NCBI GenBank assembly: GCA_003993805.1
Contig: RSEF01000021.1
Span: forward strand, 5,248,550 to 5,312,549
DNA from: Himantopus leucocephalus
Lineage: Eukaryota > Chordata > Aves > Charadriiformes > Recurvirostridae
Length of the DNA stretch: 64,000 nucleotides
Reading direction: 5' to 3'
Shown: positions 42,719 to 61,893 of the stretch, in pieces
Layout of the letters: the number at the start of each line of letters is the position of its first letter
Numbering within the stretch: position 1 is the stretch's first letter
Notes under the pieces: model-generated
Told to the model about the DNA's origin: nothing
The model's database searches: none
The model's input: the letters and a program-made list of their open reading frames with translations, nothing else
Position numbers and translations under genes: made by a program

Positions 42719-45336
42719 CGCGAAGCATTTCTGGGTTTATTAGTGTGAATTCTGTTAGAATTCTTACCCTGGGTAAAGGAGGATTCCGCAGACAACTTTT
42801 GGCTCCTTTCAGACGCTGATCTGTTTCCTGCGCACGCACAAAACTTTTCTGACACTTCCCTTTTGCTGCAAAGTTTACTGTCAGTGTATTACAGAGACCA
42901 TGAATGTATCTGTTCCGTCAGTAGCCATGGAGCTTTATTACACAGCCAACGGACTTAGTTCTGGCCTAAATTGTTTTTTCTTTGTAGTTTTAGATAACAT
43001 TTCTTTCTTTCTCCCTTTGTAAGCCCTTGCAGCTATTCTATCTGACATCTATATGTTAGTGTATGCAGTATATTTAACCTTTTAAAATTATATCTTTAAA
43101 TATGTGTTTTAACATGGCTCTTTTTCTTAATAACTGTCAATTTTCCAAATGAATGAAACAAAAATCTATGAGGAAAAATCTAACTAGGAGCTATGAAGTC
43201 AAAAAACATCAGTCCTGGGAATTCTGTGAACACCATTTCAACCCAACTAGTTAAAATGAGGGAGATATTTTTTTTTTTTTGATCCTGCAGTCATGAAATT
43301 ACAAACCAGTCCTCGACCATGACAGATGAGTCAGGTTCTAACCTCGGCAATGCAGTAAAAACTCAGCTCTAATGAAACAGGCAAATGTCAATACAGCGAT
43401 TAGCTTGGAAGATAATATTCTGAGAGGCTTTTACAGATGACCTAACTCCACTCACAGAAAAGGATTATATTCTTTCTTTCCCTTTGTAATATCTGAATAC
43501 CAGCCCTTTAGCTGAAACTGTTTGCTTTGAGGGTTTTTCTGTTTTCTTTTGTTTACTGTAGAAATCTCAGGAATTTAAAATCTCATTTTCACACATATTG
43601 CTAGAGAATTTTTTGGAAGTCTCATACCACTTGAAGGACAACGCACTGGATGGTCACGAGCTCCTTATCGCACACAGTTATCTCTGTTTCAACCTGTCTG
43701 TATGGGTTGCAATGAAAGCAAAAGTCATGTAAATGAGGTTTAAATCAGTTTGAGCATATCCACACACATTCAAGTGCACACAAAATCACAGTGGCTCAAC
43801 AGAATCTGTTAAAAGGAATCACGTTATTCGTTAATCTGATGCAACTTTTCAGAAGCTGGAGAAACGAGTCACCAACAGGATAGGCCAAAGTGACAAGCTC
43901 ACGGGTATCCGCTGCCCCGTGGTGACTGTGGCACAGACGCTCTCGGTGCCTTGCAGGGCCACTGGAAGAGGCAGAAGCGACTGGTTCTGGTTTACTGTGG
44001 GGTGGAAACGTGCCCACTGTGGAGCTCATGGCATCCGTGGCACACAGCATGTTCACGCCCAGCTTCCACCTTGGCGGCTTCTTTCAGATTCTTCAACATC
44101 GGTTACCTGTGAATTCGTTTTCTGTGATCTAAAAAAATGTCTTGTCTGTATCTTTGCACATGGCTCAATCATTATATCTTTGCTATGAAGTTTTGAATAC
44201 ATTGACAGCACACACAACCCCGAATTTTCAGGTTTTAATATTCTAAAACATCCCAGAAATGTGAAGTGTTATAAATTAGTTTCCTCAGGAAAAAAAATCA
44301 TCTTTTTATCTTTTAAAGGTTTTCCATTTCCCTGACTCAGACCATTTCCTAGTGGGTTCTGCATAATGAATATTAGCAGAGGTTGGCTTACCACAGTGTC
44401 TAGTGAGACTCATTTATCAAAGCCCAGGATGTGCGCCATGCAAAGAAAAAAAAAATCCCATTGAAAATGAACAAAAAATTTCAGCCCTAACAATCGTTCC
44501 TCTCATTTTTGTATACTTGGGCATGTTCCAGTGCACGCAGCGAGGAGACAAAATGGCCATCTGCAGAACATGAAACGTATCTAACGAGAGATTTGTACAC
44601 CTTGAAAGTCGCCAGTGCTGAAGCTGCAAATGACTAATGACAGTCTTTCCTCATGAGTGGGATTAATTGCATCACCCCTTGATACTTATTTCTGTGTCCC
44701 GCTTGTACCTGGGGAGAGTTACGAGGTAATTCATTCTGTGATTTACATACCAGATAAAATCTGGTAAGTAAAGAAAATATAACAAACTTCCTTTCAACCC
44801 AAACCGGCTTTTGGATAGTAACAACATCACAAACTGAAAGTAGTCCTTTTACGCAAAATACTGTAAAAAGGATCTGAAGCACGAGAAGTAGCAGCCACTG
44901 GCCATCAAGTAGCGACGGCGTACGTGCGTGTTCACACACACAAACACCGCGGCATCTTTCGATCTACTGCTGCAGCCACGCGCTGGGAGGGCAGAGGCGT
45001 ATCAGGCTGCTGCTTTTCCATAGAAAAGCGCCAGTTTTGCATAAGGTCGTATCTTGCAGACACACGTGTCTAACACAGCTCCCAAGTGGGTGCATTTCCA
45101 ATTTCATTTGAACTCATGGACTTTTGCAGAGCGACTTCACTGTCAGCGACGAGCTTGGCACGTGCACGGAGTCGGCTCGTTTCTACCTTTCTTATGGTTA
45201 GCATCAATTCATTGCTCAAAATAGAAGCGTGTGTAAAATCCAGTTGAATCTGAAATTACAGACTGGAGTGCTGGCTGCCTCCAACACACCAAAAGCACGG
45301 TGGGTTTGGTACAGGCTCACCCGCCTTGCAGGAGAG

Positions 45337-45412
45337 GAGCTCTGGAGTCACAGAAGAGCTCTGGAATCACGGGGGAGCTCTGGAATCACGGGGGAGCTCT
45401 GGAATCACAGCA
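45337..45412. repeat. 19-bp minisatellite, four tandem copies
   Basis: Four head-to-tail copies of a 19-bp unit (consensus gagctctggaatcacgggg) start at 45337, 45356, 45375 and 45394. The two central copies are identical; the outer ones have drifted in the last few bases. Since 19 is not a multiple of three, the array reads through in all three forward frames, which explains the repetitive open frames there without implying a gene. Confidence 0.92.
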
Positions 45413-48400
45413 GTGGTCCCAGTCGGGGCACGGGGTCTTGCTAAACCATGCAGAAAGTGGTTGCCACGTGCAGTCGAGAAGAAGGGTGATGGGAGGGAAT
45501 CCAGAGCTTCACAGTGCCCTCTGTTAAGCCTGATGAGCTGTAAGCAGATTCACCTGCTCCTGGGGAGGCCGAATTCCACCATTCTGGGAAGAACCCCCAT
45601 TTTTTGCCACAGTTGCCCATCCCTGTGCTGGCAGGGAAGGTGTCGGGGGGAGCGACAGTCAGGCTCGTGCTGCCAACGCAATGGGACCACAAACCAAGGG
45701 GGCCATGAGAGGAGATGGGGCGTAGACACCTCTGTGCCTTTGATGAAACCTCAGAGCGGGGCAGCGGAGGGAAGATTAGTCCACAAAGCTGTTGATCTGT
45801 CCGGCTCCCGAGGCCTGCGTGCTTGCTGTTTGTTCAAAGGTTTGCTCTGATATTTTTGAGCCGTCCTCTACCGCTAATGTGGAACACCTCGTCTGTGCAC
45901 TTACTGCATTTCCACTGTAAATTCAGTGCTTTTCCTTTGGTGCAGAAAGTAGTAAATGGATTTACAAGCTTCTCTTCTTGTCCTCAGTGACTGACTTCGC
46001 TTTAAACTGTTATAAATGGCCAAAGCGTTCAAGGGAGAGAGAGACGGATTGATTTCAGATTTGCATTTTTGTCCTTCCCACCGCAAATCTGCTCCTCCAG
46101 GAGGAGGTTTCTGGCTCCCACCTCCCCATTGTAGCTGCTCTTTCCCTGGCGTTGCAACACTGCTACCTTTGATGGTACATTTGAATGTACTTTTTTAAAA
46201 GGAGAGAAAATATAGTGACAGAAATGGGAAAATTTCCATTTCAAGCACCATCTCTTTTTTCCCCTCAGCACTTGTTATCTTCAAAGCACTGTACAAAATC
46301 GACTGATGAATTCTCTCCACCTTACTGGAAAGTGTCATCCATCCCATGGGACAGGTGAGACAAATGAGCAATAGAGAAATGGAACAACACATCTGAGGTC
46401 TCAGAATAGGTCCGGGGCTGAGGAGAGCACCAGCTTTTCTTAACACTCTTCATCCGGAACAGCTGGGCAGGAGGGTTTTAGGTTTTGTTAAGTAATAGAG
46501 AAATCTATCTGCCTTCCTAAAGACATATACCTCTCCTGTTAAGAGACTGAAGACGGGTTCAGGCTGTACGTACCTAGAAATATCCACTCTCTGGATTTTG
46601 GTGGGACAGTAGGCTTTTAGGCTCTGAATTCAGCTATTCCGACTGTCAGTGATTTTATAGTCTACATAGCAGCCACGATATGCGTCTTTCAATCACTGTT
46701 TATTGCGGGAGATGAGAAAAGAACCTGAGTACTACAGAGCGTAAAACCCACAGGTTAGGACTTAAACAAGTAGTGCAGTAAAATGGCTCAGACAGCTTTG
46801 CAACGGAAGAGCGGTGCAGCAGCCTGTGAGCTTTTCTTCCCCAGCTCTTGTTTGCAGACCTGCTTCAGTGAGGAGACAAATCAAAAAATAAAAGAGCGTG
46901 GAGGTAGGAGCACATCCCGGAACCTGCCTTGCCAAGAGCCCTCCAGCTCCACTCTGCTCTGCAAGCAGGTCTTTTCCAGGGATTTGTCGCCTACCCTCCA
47001 AAGTACTGGCTTAGGAGCTTTAGCATCCCCGGCATTTTTCAGCATCTTTTTGATTTTGCATGTGCTCGCAATAGTGCAAATGAGACATGGTTGGCATTAG
47101 GCTTCTGATGCAAAAATCCTCAAGCCCAACATGTACTGATATTCCCCCACCAGCTGCTGCCTCCGGAGCAATGGGAAGGCTGGGACGTCGGCAGGGCCTT
47201 TTCTCGGCAGGACTCCAGTCTGCACAGCCACATTGCAACACTTCAGATACCTAAAAACAACGAGGACTCTGGTCACAGTGAGAAGGAAGCAAAAGGACAA
47301 CGCGAACGTCTGTTCTCCCCTGCAAAATCCCACCCCTCTTCCCTTCTTGGTGTCGGCTGTGTTTGGGGAGAAAGTAGCCTCAGATTCAGCGTATTTGCGT
47401 AGCTTCGGGGTTGTCTGTTTGGGACAACGGTTAAGTTAAACCAATTTAATCCAGTCAGGTTGTAGTGGTGTTTTCTGTCCTTGGAATCTATGAGCGCTGA
47501 TCACCTGGGCTGATACTGGATCTGATCAGCAGCAGGCTGACATTCGCTGGGTCAGTGCGATAAACTTTCACCCTGTCGCTCTAAATAAGCAACAGAGGGT
47601 CAGGTCATCATAAGCCACCAGAAACGAGGTCTACACACTTTGCTGAAGAGTTTTCAGAAGCAGATTGGAAACTCTCGGTGGAGGCATTTCCCCGCACCCT
47701 CTCCCAGGGCCGCCCTCGCGCCTGCTGGCAGGGGCTGAGCTGCTCGGCTCTCCGTGCTCGGCTGCAGCCATTCACCGCTGGCACTCAGACCAAAAAGTAT
47801 CTTAACTTGCATTTGGGGTTTAATACCTGAAGAGGTAGCAGAATTTACAGAATCAGTCCTCTTATTTTTCAGCACTGAATGCCTGTTTAACGCAACATGT
47901 ATTATTCAAGACCCTTCTGCAAAATTTCAGGGAGCGAAAACAAGCACTTAAAATGAGACGCGGATAAAGCCCACAGCAGCCGGCTGAGGCGTGTTGGCAT
48001 CTTGACATATGAAGTCCTATCTGTGTCCTTTGCTTTGACTAATGCAGCTGCTATAGGACAGTGGGGCCTTCGTGAGCGACACTCTTTGCGGGCATTTTGT
48101 AGGCGAGATTCAGCTGGTGGTTTGGATGACTTCTCAGGTTAAAACCTGTCATGAAACACTTGCTATTAACCAGAGACTCAACAATAAAGGTAAGTGGGTT
48201 TTGCGGGGTGAGGGGTTCGGGCAACTCATGTGCTGCAAGTTAAATGCACACAGAAATCAAACCTTCTGTTTCCCTGTCCACGCACAAATTGTGTTGGGTC
48301 ACCCCAGAACGGAGAGGCTCAGCAATGGGCACGTTAGCAAGGAAAGTGTTTTGTCTGGCAGGAAGCGTTTGGTTTCCTTCTTAGTTTGTTTTAAAAGCTT

Positions 48401-51400
48401 TCTTGAGGAGTTTTCAAAAGAAACATTCCTTCAAAACAAACTCTGTTAAGTGAAAGTGTTTCCTTCTCAAAATGCTAAAACAAAACACACCATCATGCAA
48501 ATAATATTTTGAGCTCAAATCACTTTGCCAAGTTTGTAAACAGTTCCAGGTGGGCAGAAGTCATCTTTGCCATTCGTCACTGCTAGCAGGAGTTTGGTCT
48601 GGCTGAAGTGAAGCATCTGGCAGAGAAGGAGCCGCCGCTTCTGGAAAAAAACCCTTTCTGAACAGCACAGGATGGTGCTGCCTTGGGACAGTCCCGGTCC
48701 TTGCAAAGAAACCGAGGAAGACCCCATGTTCTGTTTTTGACGTGCCCCAATCCGGGTGCTTTCCCAGCTCATTTTCAGAGGGAACACTACACCCACTGCC
48801 CATCACAGAGCTGCCTCCTTCTCAAGTTGCTCTTTGGAGGGCTGTGCTAACCTCCTACACCCTGTTACACCGCTAAAATTGCTGGCTGCTGACAGCCAGC
48901 ATCAGCGAGGGGAGATGCTGAGCCAGAGCTGAGCTCAGCTGGACCGCCAGCACAGCCAGGGAGAAGGCGGCTCAGCCCCACTGGAAGCAGGAGGTGACGG
49001 CCCCGGGGATGCTCAGTGCTGGTCACGGAGCCTCCACCGCAGACACCATTGTCAGCAAAGCGTCATTTCGCCTGGGCTTTGTCCAAGGTTTTTATTTTGC
49101 AGAACTACTTTGTGTTTCTTTTCTCTCCTGTAACGTAAGCCTGTAACTGCCACCCTGGATGATTAAACGGATGTCTTTCCAGGCAGAGCCAAGCCTGTGC
49201 ATTGTATTACAGACATGAGACTTCACCACATGCAAACTTCAAGCATGGCACAAGGAGGTGATCTGGACCTCGTGATTATTTTCTTCCTTATAGTTTATTT
49301 TGTTTGCATATCTCTCATTTTTATCACCTGGGTTCTTCACTCAACCCTTTTTCGTCTTCCCTGCCTCAGTTCTCTTCCTTGGTTGATTTGGTTTTTTACC
49401 TTCAGCTTTTCATAGCAGAATTGAGTGCCGCGGCTGGTATGGCCTTATTTCTTCTTCTTACCCTCCTCCACACCCTGCACTTCTGCTCTCTGCGACTGTA
49501 TCTATCCATGGAGCACAAAGTACGCATAGAGTGCGTCAGATCTGAGAGCACTTCAGTCCCTCTTGAGGACTGAAAGAGGGAACACAAATGGGTATCTCTC
49601 TGACTGTAGAAATGACCAAACTGGGACAACTTGAGCACCATCCTGGTGAGCCCAGCGGTCAGACGCGGGGAGGCTTTGTTCCCATGCGCTCAGAGAGGAG
49701 CAGGGTTCTCGCGTTTTATTCTCACACCCGCCCACAGCTCCTATCTACAAGGAAATCATTTCACCCAGCGATACAAAGAGAGCAGTAATAAAAGCTTTCC
49801 AAGGGAGTGGTGGGACTAAGCTGGTGCCTGGCACAGTTCTTTAAATCCTGCTGTGAAAGGGAGCATGAGGCCACAGCCCGCGATGCTGCTGCAGGGCCGG
49901 CAGGGCTGGCTGGCTGCCCGGCGGAGATCCTCTCTCCCTGCATCCGCCATCCACCCTCCTGGCTCCTTGCAGTCTACGCAGCAGCAGGAAAAACCCAATA
50001 TCCTCTTTCCAGCGGGGATAATGCAGCAGCTGCGCTCCCTTCACCTGCTCTTACCGGTCCTGAGCGCCGATGTGGGGTTTTTCGCCGCAGCCGCCGGCTG
50101 ACGAGCCCCCAGCAGCTGCTGAGCCCCCAGCAGCGCGCAAGGATGTTTACACACGTCTTTATCTCTGTGAATGAGCGAGTGGGTGTTGACGAAGCACCGC
50201 AGTCAATGAATTCCCTTCAAAGAAAGATGGCTTACTCCCACAGCTTCTGCCTCTCCAGGGACGGGGAAACGTGGCATGGCTTCTCCAGGTCCTCTCCCAG
50301 GGACATCACGGGGCACGGCAGCACAGGGCGAGTAGTGCGTGCCACGGGATGATCACGGTGGCTGCACACAACCAGACAGTGACTTTTTTGTGCCCGGGAT
50401 AAGCAAGCAGGAGGGAAAAAAGCATTGGGTGTAAAATCGTTATCCATGTTAGAGGCAGTAAAATCTCCTACCTGGCAAGTCTCAAGGTCTCACTGAGCGG
50501 AGCAGTTCCTGCAAGGAACGGGGTCGGTCCACTCTTCAACTGCAGTTTTGTTTCTTTTTAAAATCAATGATCTAAGAAAAAAATATGATTTCTAACATTT
50601 TTGAATGACACAAAAATCAGGGAAGAAAGGTGAACGGGATGAAACGTGGACACTGAGCAATGCAGATCACCACCCCAGCCAGCATCGCGTTGTGGATACA
50701 TGTAAAGTTGTGTCTCTGTGCTCGGGGGACAGAGCTGTCCTCACCAGGTAGGTGACCTGACAGCTTCCAAACTGGACTCGGCAGGTTACAGGACTGCTGT
50801 GTTTGACACCGTTGCTACTGATGGGGTCCAGTTTTGATGGCCACGACACTAGAAAATGAGCGAGCAGGCTCCATGGGTGGTGCAAAATAACCAAAGGATT
50901 GGAAAACACGCCTTGCAGTGCCAGCTTCAGCCTCCGAGAGTGGAGGTTACGAATGATGTGCGTACTCCCTACCAGGGGCTAATCTCTAGTGAGCAAGCCA
51001 AATGTTGAATTATTTGGTTTCTCATTGATTATAGAGGGATGGCAATATTCCTTCCCAGCCAGAACAAACTCTTTGAGACGAGGTCTCTGGACGAGACCTA
51101 GAAGCCAAGGAATTAGGAAATTCATGCTAAGGGCAGGCTGGGCTACAAAGCAGAAAAGCTCCTCCACAAACCCAGAAACAGAGCCAGCGGGTAATGGGAG
51201 ATATTTCCCACTGCAGTCCTTTGCTTCACTCCATTATATATCCTGTTACCTGAATAGCTCCTGAAAGTGCCTCCTGCCTCTCCTCTCTGCTCATCACTCA
51301 TCTCTTCTGCCTGCTTCTTACTCCAGATCCGCTTTGGAGGCTGCCTGCTATTCTCAGAATAGCCTCCCCGTTCGTGTTTGCTAAGCTGATGCCTCCTTCT

Positions 51401-54400
51401 GCTCCAAAGAGTGCCATCCCTGCAAATTATTACAGTAATAAAGACACTGGCTGTGCCACATTTGCACTCTGTTATAAAGCACAGCCTTTCGAGTAGGAGC
51501 TCCGTGGGGACGGTACAGAAAGGTGAGGAGCTGTGCAGCAGGATTCAAGCCCTGATTAAGGAGCAGCCGCATCACTCCCTCTCTCCAGCGCTGCAGGTTT
51601 AGGTCTTGATTTTCAGCAATCAAATCTTGTTCCCTATTCACTTATTCCTCTCACTCCAAACACACACACAGAGTTACCAATCATTCACTTTTCTCTAACA
51701 CATTTTACATTCTTATCTACAAACCACAGTCCCGCGTTTCAGCACTTACCCATTCTGGTCTCTTTTCTTCCTTTGCAAGTAACTCCTTTCTGTGCTCTAA
51801 CCTCATTAGGTAGAGCCCGAATCCTCTGCGGCTGGAAGCGCCTTGCTGGTCTGGCCCAAATACTCTCTGAGATTTAACTTGAAAGCTTTACACAGCTCTG
51901 GTTTGATGGGATGGCTGAGCGCAGCATCTGACATTGTGGAACTGATTTCCTGGTGTAGAGAGGAGCATCAGCTCAACAGCGCCTGACTTCAGCTTTTGAC
52001 TTTACAGCCCAAGTGACATTCTTCTAACCCTGCCACTTTCCATGGAATTTCCTAATTATTTTAAGACACAACACACCTGGTAGTTGTACCTGTAACAGTC
52101 CTCCACCTTCCACTGACAACGAGGTGTGAACAATAACAAATTAATACCCGGACTCCATTTGCAGCATTGTTAACCAGCAGAAGTAGAAGGCTCTTATGCC
52201 TGAGCTGGGACCAAACGATTCACCCCGGCAGAGGAGGATTCTGGCTCAGAACCCCCAGGTTTGTGTAGCCACGCACACATGCAGCAGCCCCGGTGCCGGC
52301 CACTACCTGTGTCGGTCAGTCCCTCACAGCTGTAGTGCGACGTAGGGTTTTATCCATTTGTGGCAACCGGCGATCTGATTTCCCACCTCTTTCTGCTTTC
52401 TGACGCTTATTAAAAGGGAATCAGCAGGTGGGAATACAGAGTAGGGTGGGTTGAGAATTTGGACTTCACTTTCTGCAGTATCAGGTGAGAAAGAGCCATC
52501 CATTGCTTCCTAACACGGGTCTGCTACACAGCTTTCTAAACCATTTTGCATATATTACAAGCTTGCCTCTTTGACAGAAGAAGAAAAATCCCTTGATAGG
52601 ATTTATGTGTAATTAGCTGGTTTATTCATTTAACAGGTCTAATTCAGCTATCAGCTATGTGTGAAAAGTGCACCAGGCTTCAAATCTGCGTGGAGCGCAA
52701 CCAGCTTAGACCAACGCCTTATAAAAGGACAAATATGTGCAAGATGAGGCAATTACCATGTGCTGAGCTCGGGCTGGTAAATTTGGTATTTATAGCAAAG
52801 CTCTTCTTAAGAAGGGCTTGACAGAGGAGATAAATCTCATGAGGAGAAACAGTTGCCAACTGCCCAACACAGGGATGGATGTGTTCATTGCACCAGTTAT
52901 TGCCTGTGTTTCAGTAGCCAGCTGTGCCCGCGTTGGCTCGCAGAGTCCATCTGCTGAAGGGGCTGCAGGGCCTGGGGAGGGCTGAGCTCCGAATTCACCA
53001 TACTCCCATGGGATATTGGTCCACCCTCATTCGGACACTGCAAAACACAGACCTGGACCCAAACATACCCACACCCCAGGTGACGGGAGTTCAATAATTC
53101 TTCCTGCTTTCGAGGGGAGTGAGCTCACAGGACTGGGGGCTCGTCAAGAGACGAGCTCGAGCCTTTTGCACAGGGGCTGCTCACATCAGGAAGCCCTGCA
53201 CTGTGCAAGAGCCCTTATTTTCCTCCCTCCGTGGTTCCAGTTATAGCAAAGATGCCCAAAACTCCTCCTTTCCCACGCGAGGGTGGTTTAGCATTCTTAG
53301 TGCAGCAGCTTTATACAAGACAAGCTATTTTGGAAATGCCAGCAACAGATAAGCCTTGCTAGTTAGAAGGCATTGATGAGTAGACACTGCAGAAGCCGGG
53401 CTTGCCCAGCACTGGGCCCCTCCGTGTGAAATCCTTCCACAGCTATTCCTCACACTGGAACGGGGCAGAACTAACATTCCCAGCAACTCTCAGACACCTC
53501 CGCTCTGGCTTTGCTCCTCACAGGGCACTCTCACATCCCCCATCCTCTGACAGCAGAGCACTGTTGTAGAGGTTTGTTTAGGGGTGTAACACCCAGCCCT
53601 TACCCCTCAGCATTTTATCGCCCTGTACTTCTTAACAGCAGCTTTTGAAATAAAATGTGTTGTTTTCTCCCAAGACTAGAACTGAAGATGTTCTTTAAGA
53701 CGCAGGGTTTAAGGTAAATGATGACACGTACCCTGCAGCATCACTGGCTTTAAGTGTGCCATTTCCATCTTGCCGATTTAAAACTGTGAGATATAAAATT
53801 GACTTACCCCACCACGTTGCAACACATGCAACGCCCACAGGGGGGCACTGTAGTGCTCCTCACAGATCATAAACCTTTCCAGCCACCGGTAATTTAGTTT
53901 CATGGAATTGGAAGTAGAATAGCCACTGAAGTGACTTTTGAATCTGGAAAATTTTCCTTCCAAATCTGCCATTATGGGGAAAAACCAAAACCCGTAAGCA
54001 ACAAGAACTGGCTTAACCCACCCCTCCCTCAGTTGTGCAATAACTTGTTTTTTCCTGCAGGGCACGGGACAAACCTCACAGCTCTGCCCCCGGCTCCTCT
54101 GCTCCGACAGTGCTGCTCAGGCAGTGACTCCACAGAGCGACAGAACCGCAATGGGGACAGAGCCGCTAAACAATCTCTTTCCAAACCCCAGGAAAAAGGA
54201 ATTCTTCCTCCTCATCCCCAAGAACACAAGCTATGACTGAGGATGCTTTGCAGCCTCTCACTGCCTTCCCTGCCCTGCCCAGCCAAACCAGCAGAGCTGC
54301 CACCTGAACAAAACAGAGGGCTTTGGAAACATGAATATTTGCTCATGAGCTTTTTGTTTATGGCCATCTGTTCTCACACAGCTGGAAGTCCCCCGAAGCC

Positions 54401-55249
54401 TCTTCTTCCCCCATGTGAAAAATGGTACCTAGACACTAATAGGGTAAAAAAATAAAGTGCAGCTATCACATCAACTTTCAATTACACCATATTAGAGTGC
54501 TATTAACAAAGGTAAAACAAATGCAGCAGTTAACATTGACTAAGGTTTTTAAATTGAATAGTACATCCCACTCATACCAGGGTTCCTTGTAACATGTTAC
54601 ACAGAAGTATCTATAAAAATCTATCACCATCTCCTAGAATCACTGATTTCATGTGTAGCTTTTCCTTTTTTCTATTCCAGGCACAAGGGTTCAGGCACAA
54701 TTCTGTTCCACAACTTACATCCTGTTGAGCTGCATCTTCACATGGCAACCGATCACGATGGAGGTTATAAATTCACTTCCAATATGGTTAACACTGTGCC
54801 AACCTCTTGCTAAAAGCGAAGGCCATCACTGAATTTCTTCAGTAGTACTGTGACGAGACTGACAAGCAGACGTCTGCAACAGTCCATGATAAAGGTTAAC
54901 CACAGCACTTGTTGTGAGGATACACCTCATCTGTGATAAATGAAGGAAGACCTCTGAGCTTTTTCTCTTCCCCTGCAGGTCCACAATTGATCTAGGGGTT
55001 AGAAACCTATTCTTAACCCCCCTTTCAAATGACTAAACGCATCCTTGAAGGCCATCTCTTGATAGCAGGCACATACATTCAGCTAATTCTTTGTCTGTTT
55101 GTCACAAAGCAACTTAAGTCCACCCCATGGCCACACTGACAGCAGCCCAACTCTTGCTCCCTGCAGAACCACCTTAAAACAGGGCATGACGACACAGAGG
55201 TAGCTATCGCCGCTCCTCAGCCTCCCCAAAGTAACTCAAAGCCACGCTT
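45413..55249. other. Intergenic DNA between RERE and ENO1, right part; no gene seen
   Basis: This part is more GC-rich than the left 40 kb, especially between 45 and 50.4 kb, and many open frames overlap by chance. None resembles a known protein. Visible small structures are a 14-bp perfect palindrome at 48927-48940, a CpG-richer patch near 49.87-50.14 kb, and an AT-rich segment with homeodomain-like cores at 52.54-52.83 kb. A + strand AATAAA at 54451-54456 has no transcript that I can connect to it. Confidence 0.6.
49870..50140. other. Small GC/CpG-richer patch with an 18-bp period direct repeat
   Basis: The patch contains several CpG-bearing strings (cccgcgatg, gcccggcgg, gagcgccgatg, cgccgcagccgccgg). 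It ends in a direct repeat of a 14-mer (gagcccccagcagc at 50103-50116 and 50121-50134). It could be a weak or orphan CpG island, but there is no exon or promoter element that I can identify. Confidence 0.35.
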
Positions 55250-55268
55250 CGTTGGGTTGTTTGATGCT

Positions 55269-55274
55269 TTTATT
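55269..55274 (-). promoter_or_regulatory. ENO1: ENO1 distal poly(A) signal AATAAA
   Basis: TTTATT on + equals AATAAA on the minus strand, about 385 nt downstream of the stop codon. The following minus-strand sequence soon becomes G/T-rich (GCGTGGCTTTGAGTTAC), as expected downstream of a cleavage site. Confidence 0.8.
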
Positions 55275-55424
55275 TATCACATGTAAAAACACTACTATTT
55301 CTGTTTGCAGGTACCTCTTTTGCTGCACTGCAAGTCACACAGCTCCAAACATTGAAGACCAGACAGGCAGAAAAGAGTTAAAGTGTTTATGCCCAGAGTC
55401 ACAAGGTCATGGTCCCAGAGGGTG

Positions 55425-55430
55425 TTTAAT
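55425..55430 (-). promoter_or_regulatory. ENO1: Possible proximal poly(A) signal ATTAAA
   Basis: TTTAAT on + equals ATTAAA on the minus strand, the commonest variant poly(A) hexamer, about 230 nt after the stop codon. If used it would give an ENO1 mRNA with a 3' UTR roughly 150 nt shorter. Use cannot be judged from sequence alone. Confidence 0.35.
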
Positions 55431-55657
55431 GCACAGAACCCCCCACAGGGACTGTTCTACAAAAGCAGTAGAGCATTACAAGTAACAGATCAGAGTTGGT
55501 GAAAACACACTACGTGAAAGAATCATCTAGGGGGGAAGAGGACCTGCAAACTGGTCTTTGCCCTTCAGCTGCCCTTATCTTTCTAGTACGGGTAATTGTG
55601 ATCTAAGTAGATGACTAGTGCTTCAAACCAGAACAGGGGTTGACTGAGCCACACAGC

Positions 55658-61604
<5,947 letters not shown>

Positions 61605-61893
61605 CTGGAAGGAACAAGCAAATTGGACACTGGTCAACCACACTTGTTATGCAGGCATTAGTAGGTGATCTCAGTAACAATAAAAATCTCAAGAACACCA
61701 CCTCATGCTATTCAAACCCCAATCCAACCTGAGCTTACAGCCAAATCTAAACACTTAGAGGTCATCTCGATTGAATGGAAGTTGCATGAAGTAAGCATCA
61801 TCTAGGAATGCCTGCTGCAATGTTAGTTTGCAAGACCATGCACTGGAGAAACTCATCCAAGTGACAAGGTTGCACTGAATGCACATCCATTAC
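61605..61893 (-). other. ENO1: Intron between the two exon-4 copies
   Basis: This 289-nt stretch is bounded by the donor ACAG|GTAATG of the upstream copy and the acceptor CCTTCCAG of the canonical exon. It is long enough for ordinary splicing, so mutual exclusion would need frame-based decay or regulation rather than steric blockage. Confidence 0.7.

Larger units (their letters stand above)
40013..45336. other. Intergenic DNA between RERE and ENO1, left part; no gene seen
   Basis: No exon, RNA gene or recognisable repeat stands out apart from a pyrimidine-rich run at 41112-41152 and an octamer/homeodomain-like site near 42703. The longest open frame (40353-40814, + strand, 153 codons) has no family resemblance and no coding signature that I can recognise. 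Confidence 0.6.
55250..55657 (-). other. ENO1: ENO1 3' untranslated region
   Basis: The segment follows the ENO1 stop codon on the minus strand and runs about 400 nt to the distal poly(A) signal, a length usual for vertebrate alpha-enolase. The exact cleavage site is not visible; I placed the end about 20 nt past the AATAAA. Confidence 0.75.

Noticed and set aside
45326..45850. Open frame of 174 codons on + with a repeated peptide
   Set aside because: The peptide repeat is only the 19-bp minisatellite read in frame, and the other two forward frames are open through it as well; the rest shows no family resemblance.
49807..50352. Open frame of 181 codons on +
   Set aside because: It coincides with GC-rich DNA where stop codons are rare, with overlapping frames open on both strands; no domain recognised.
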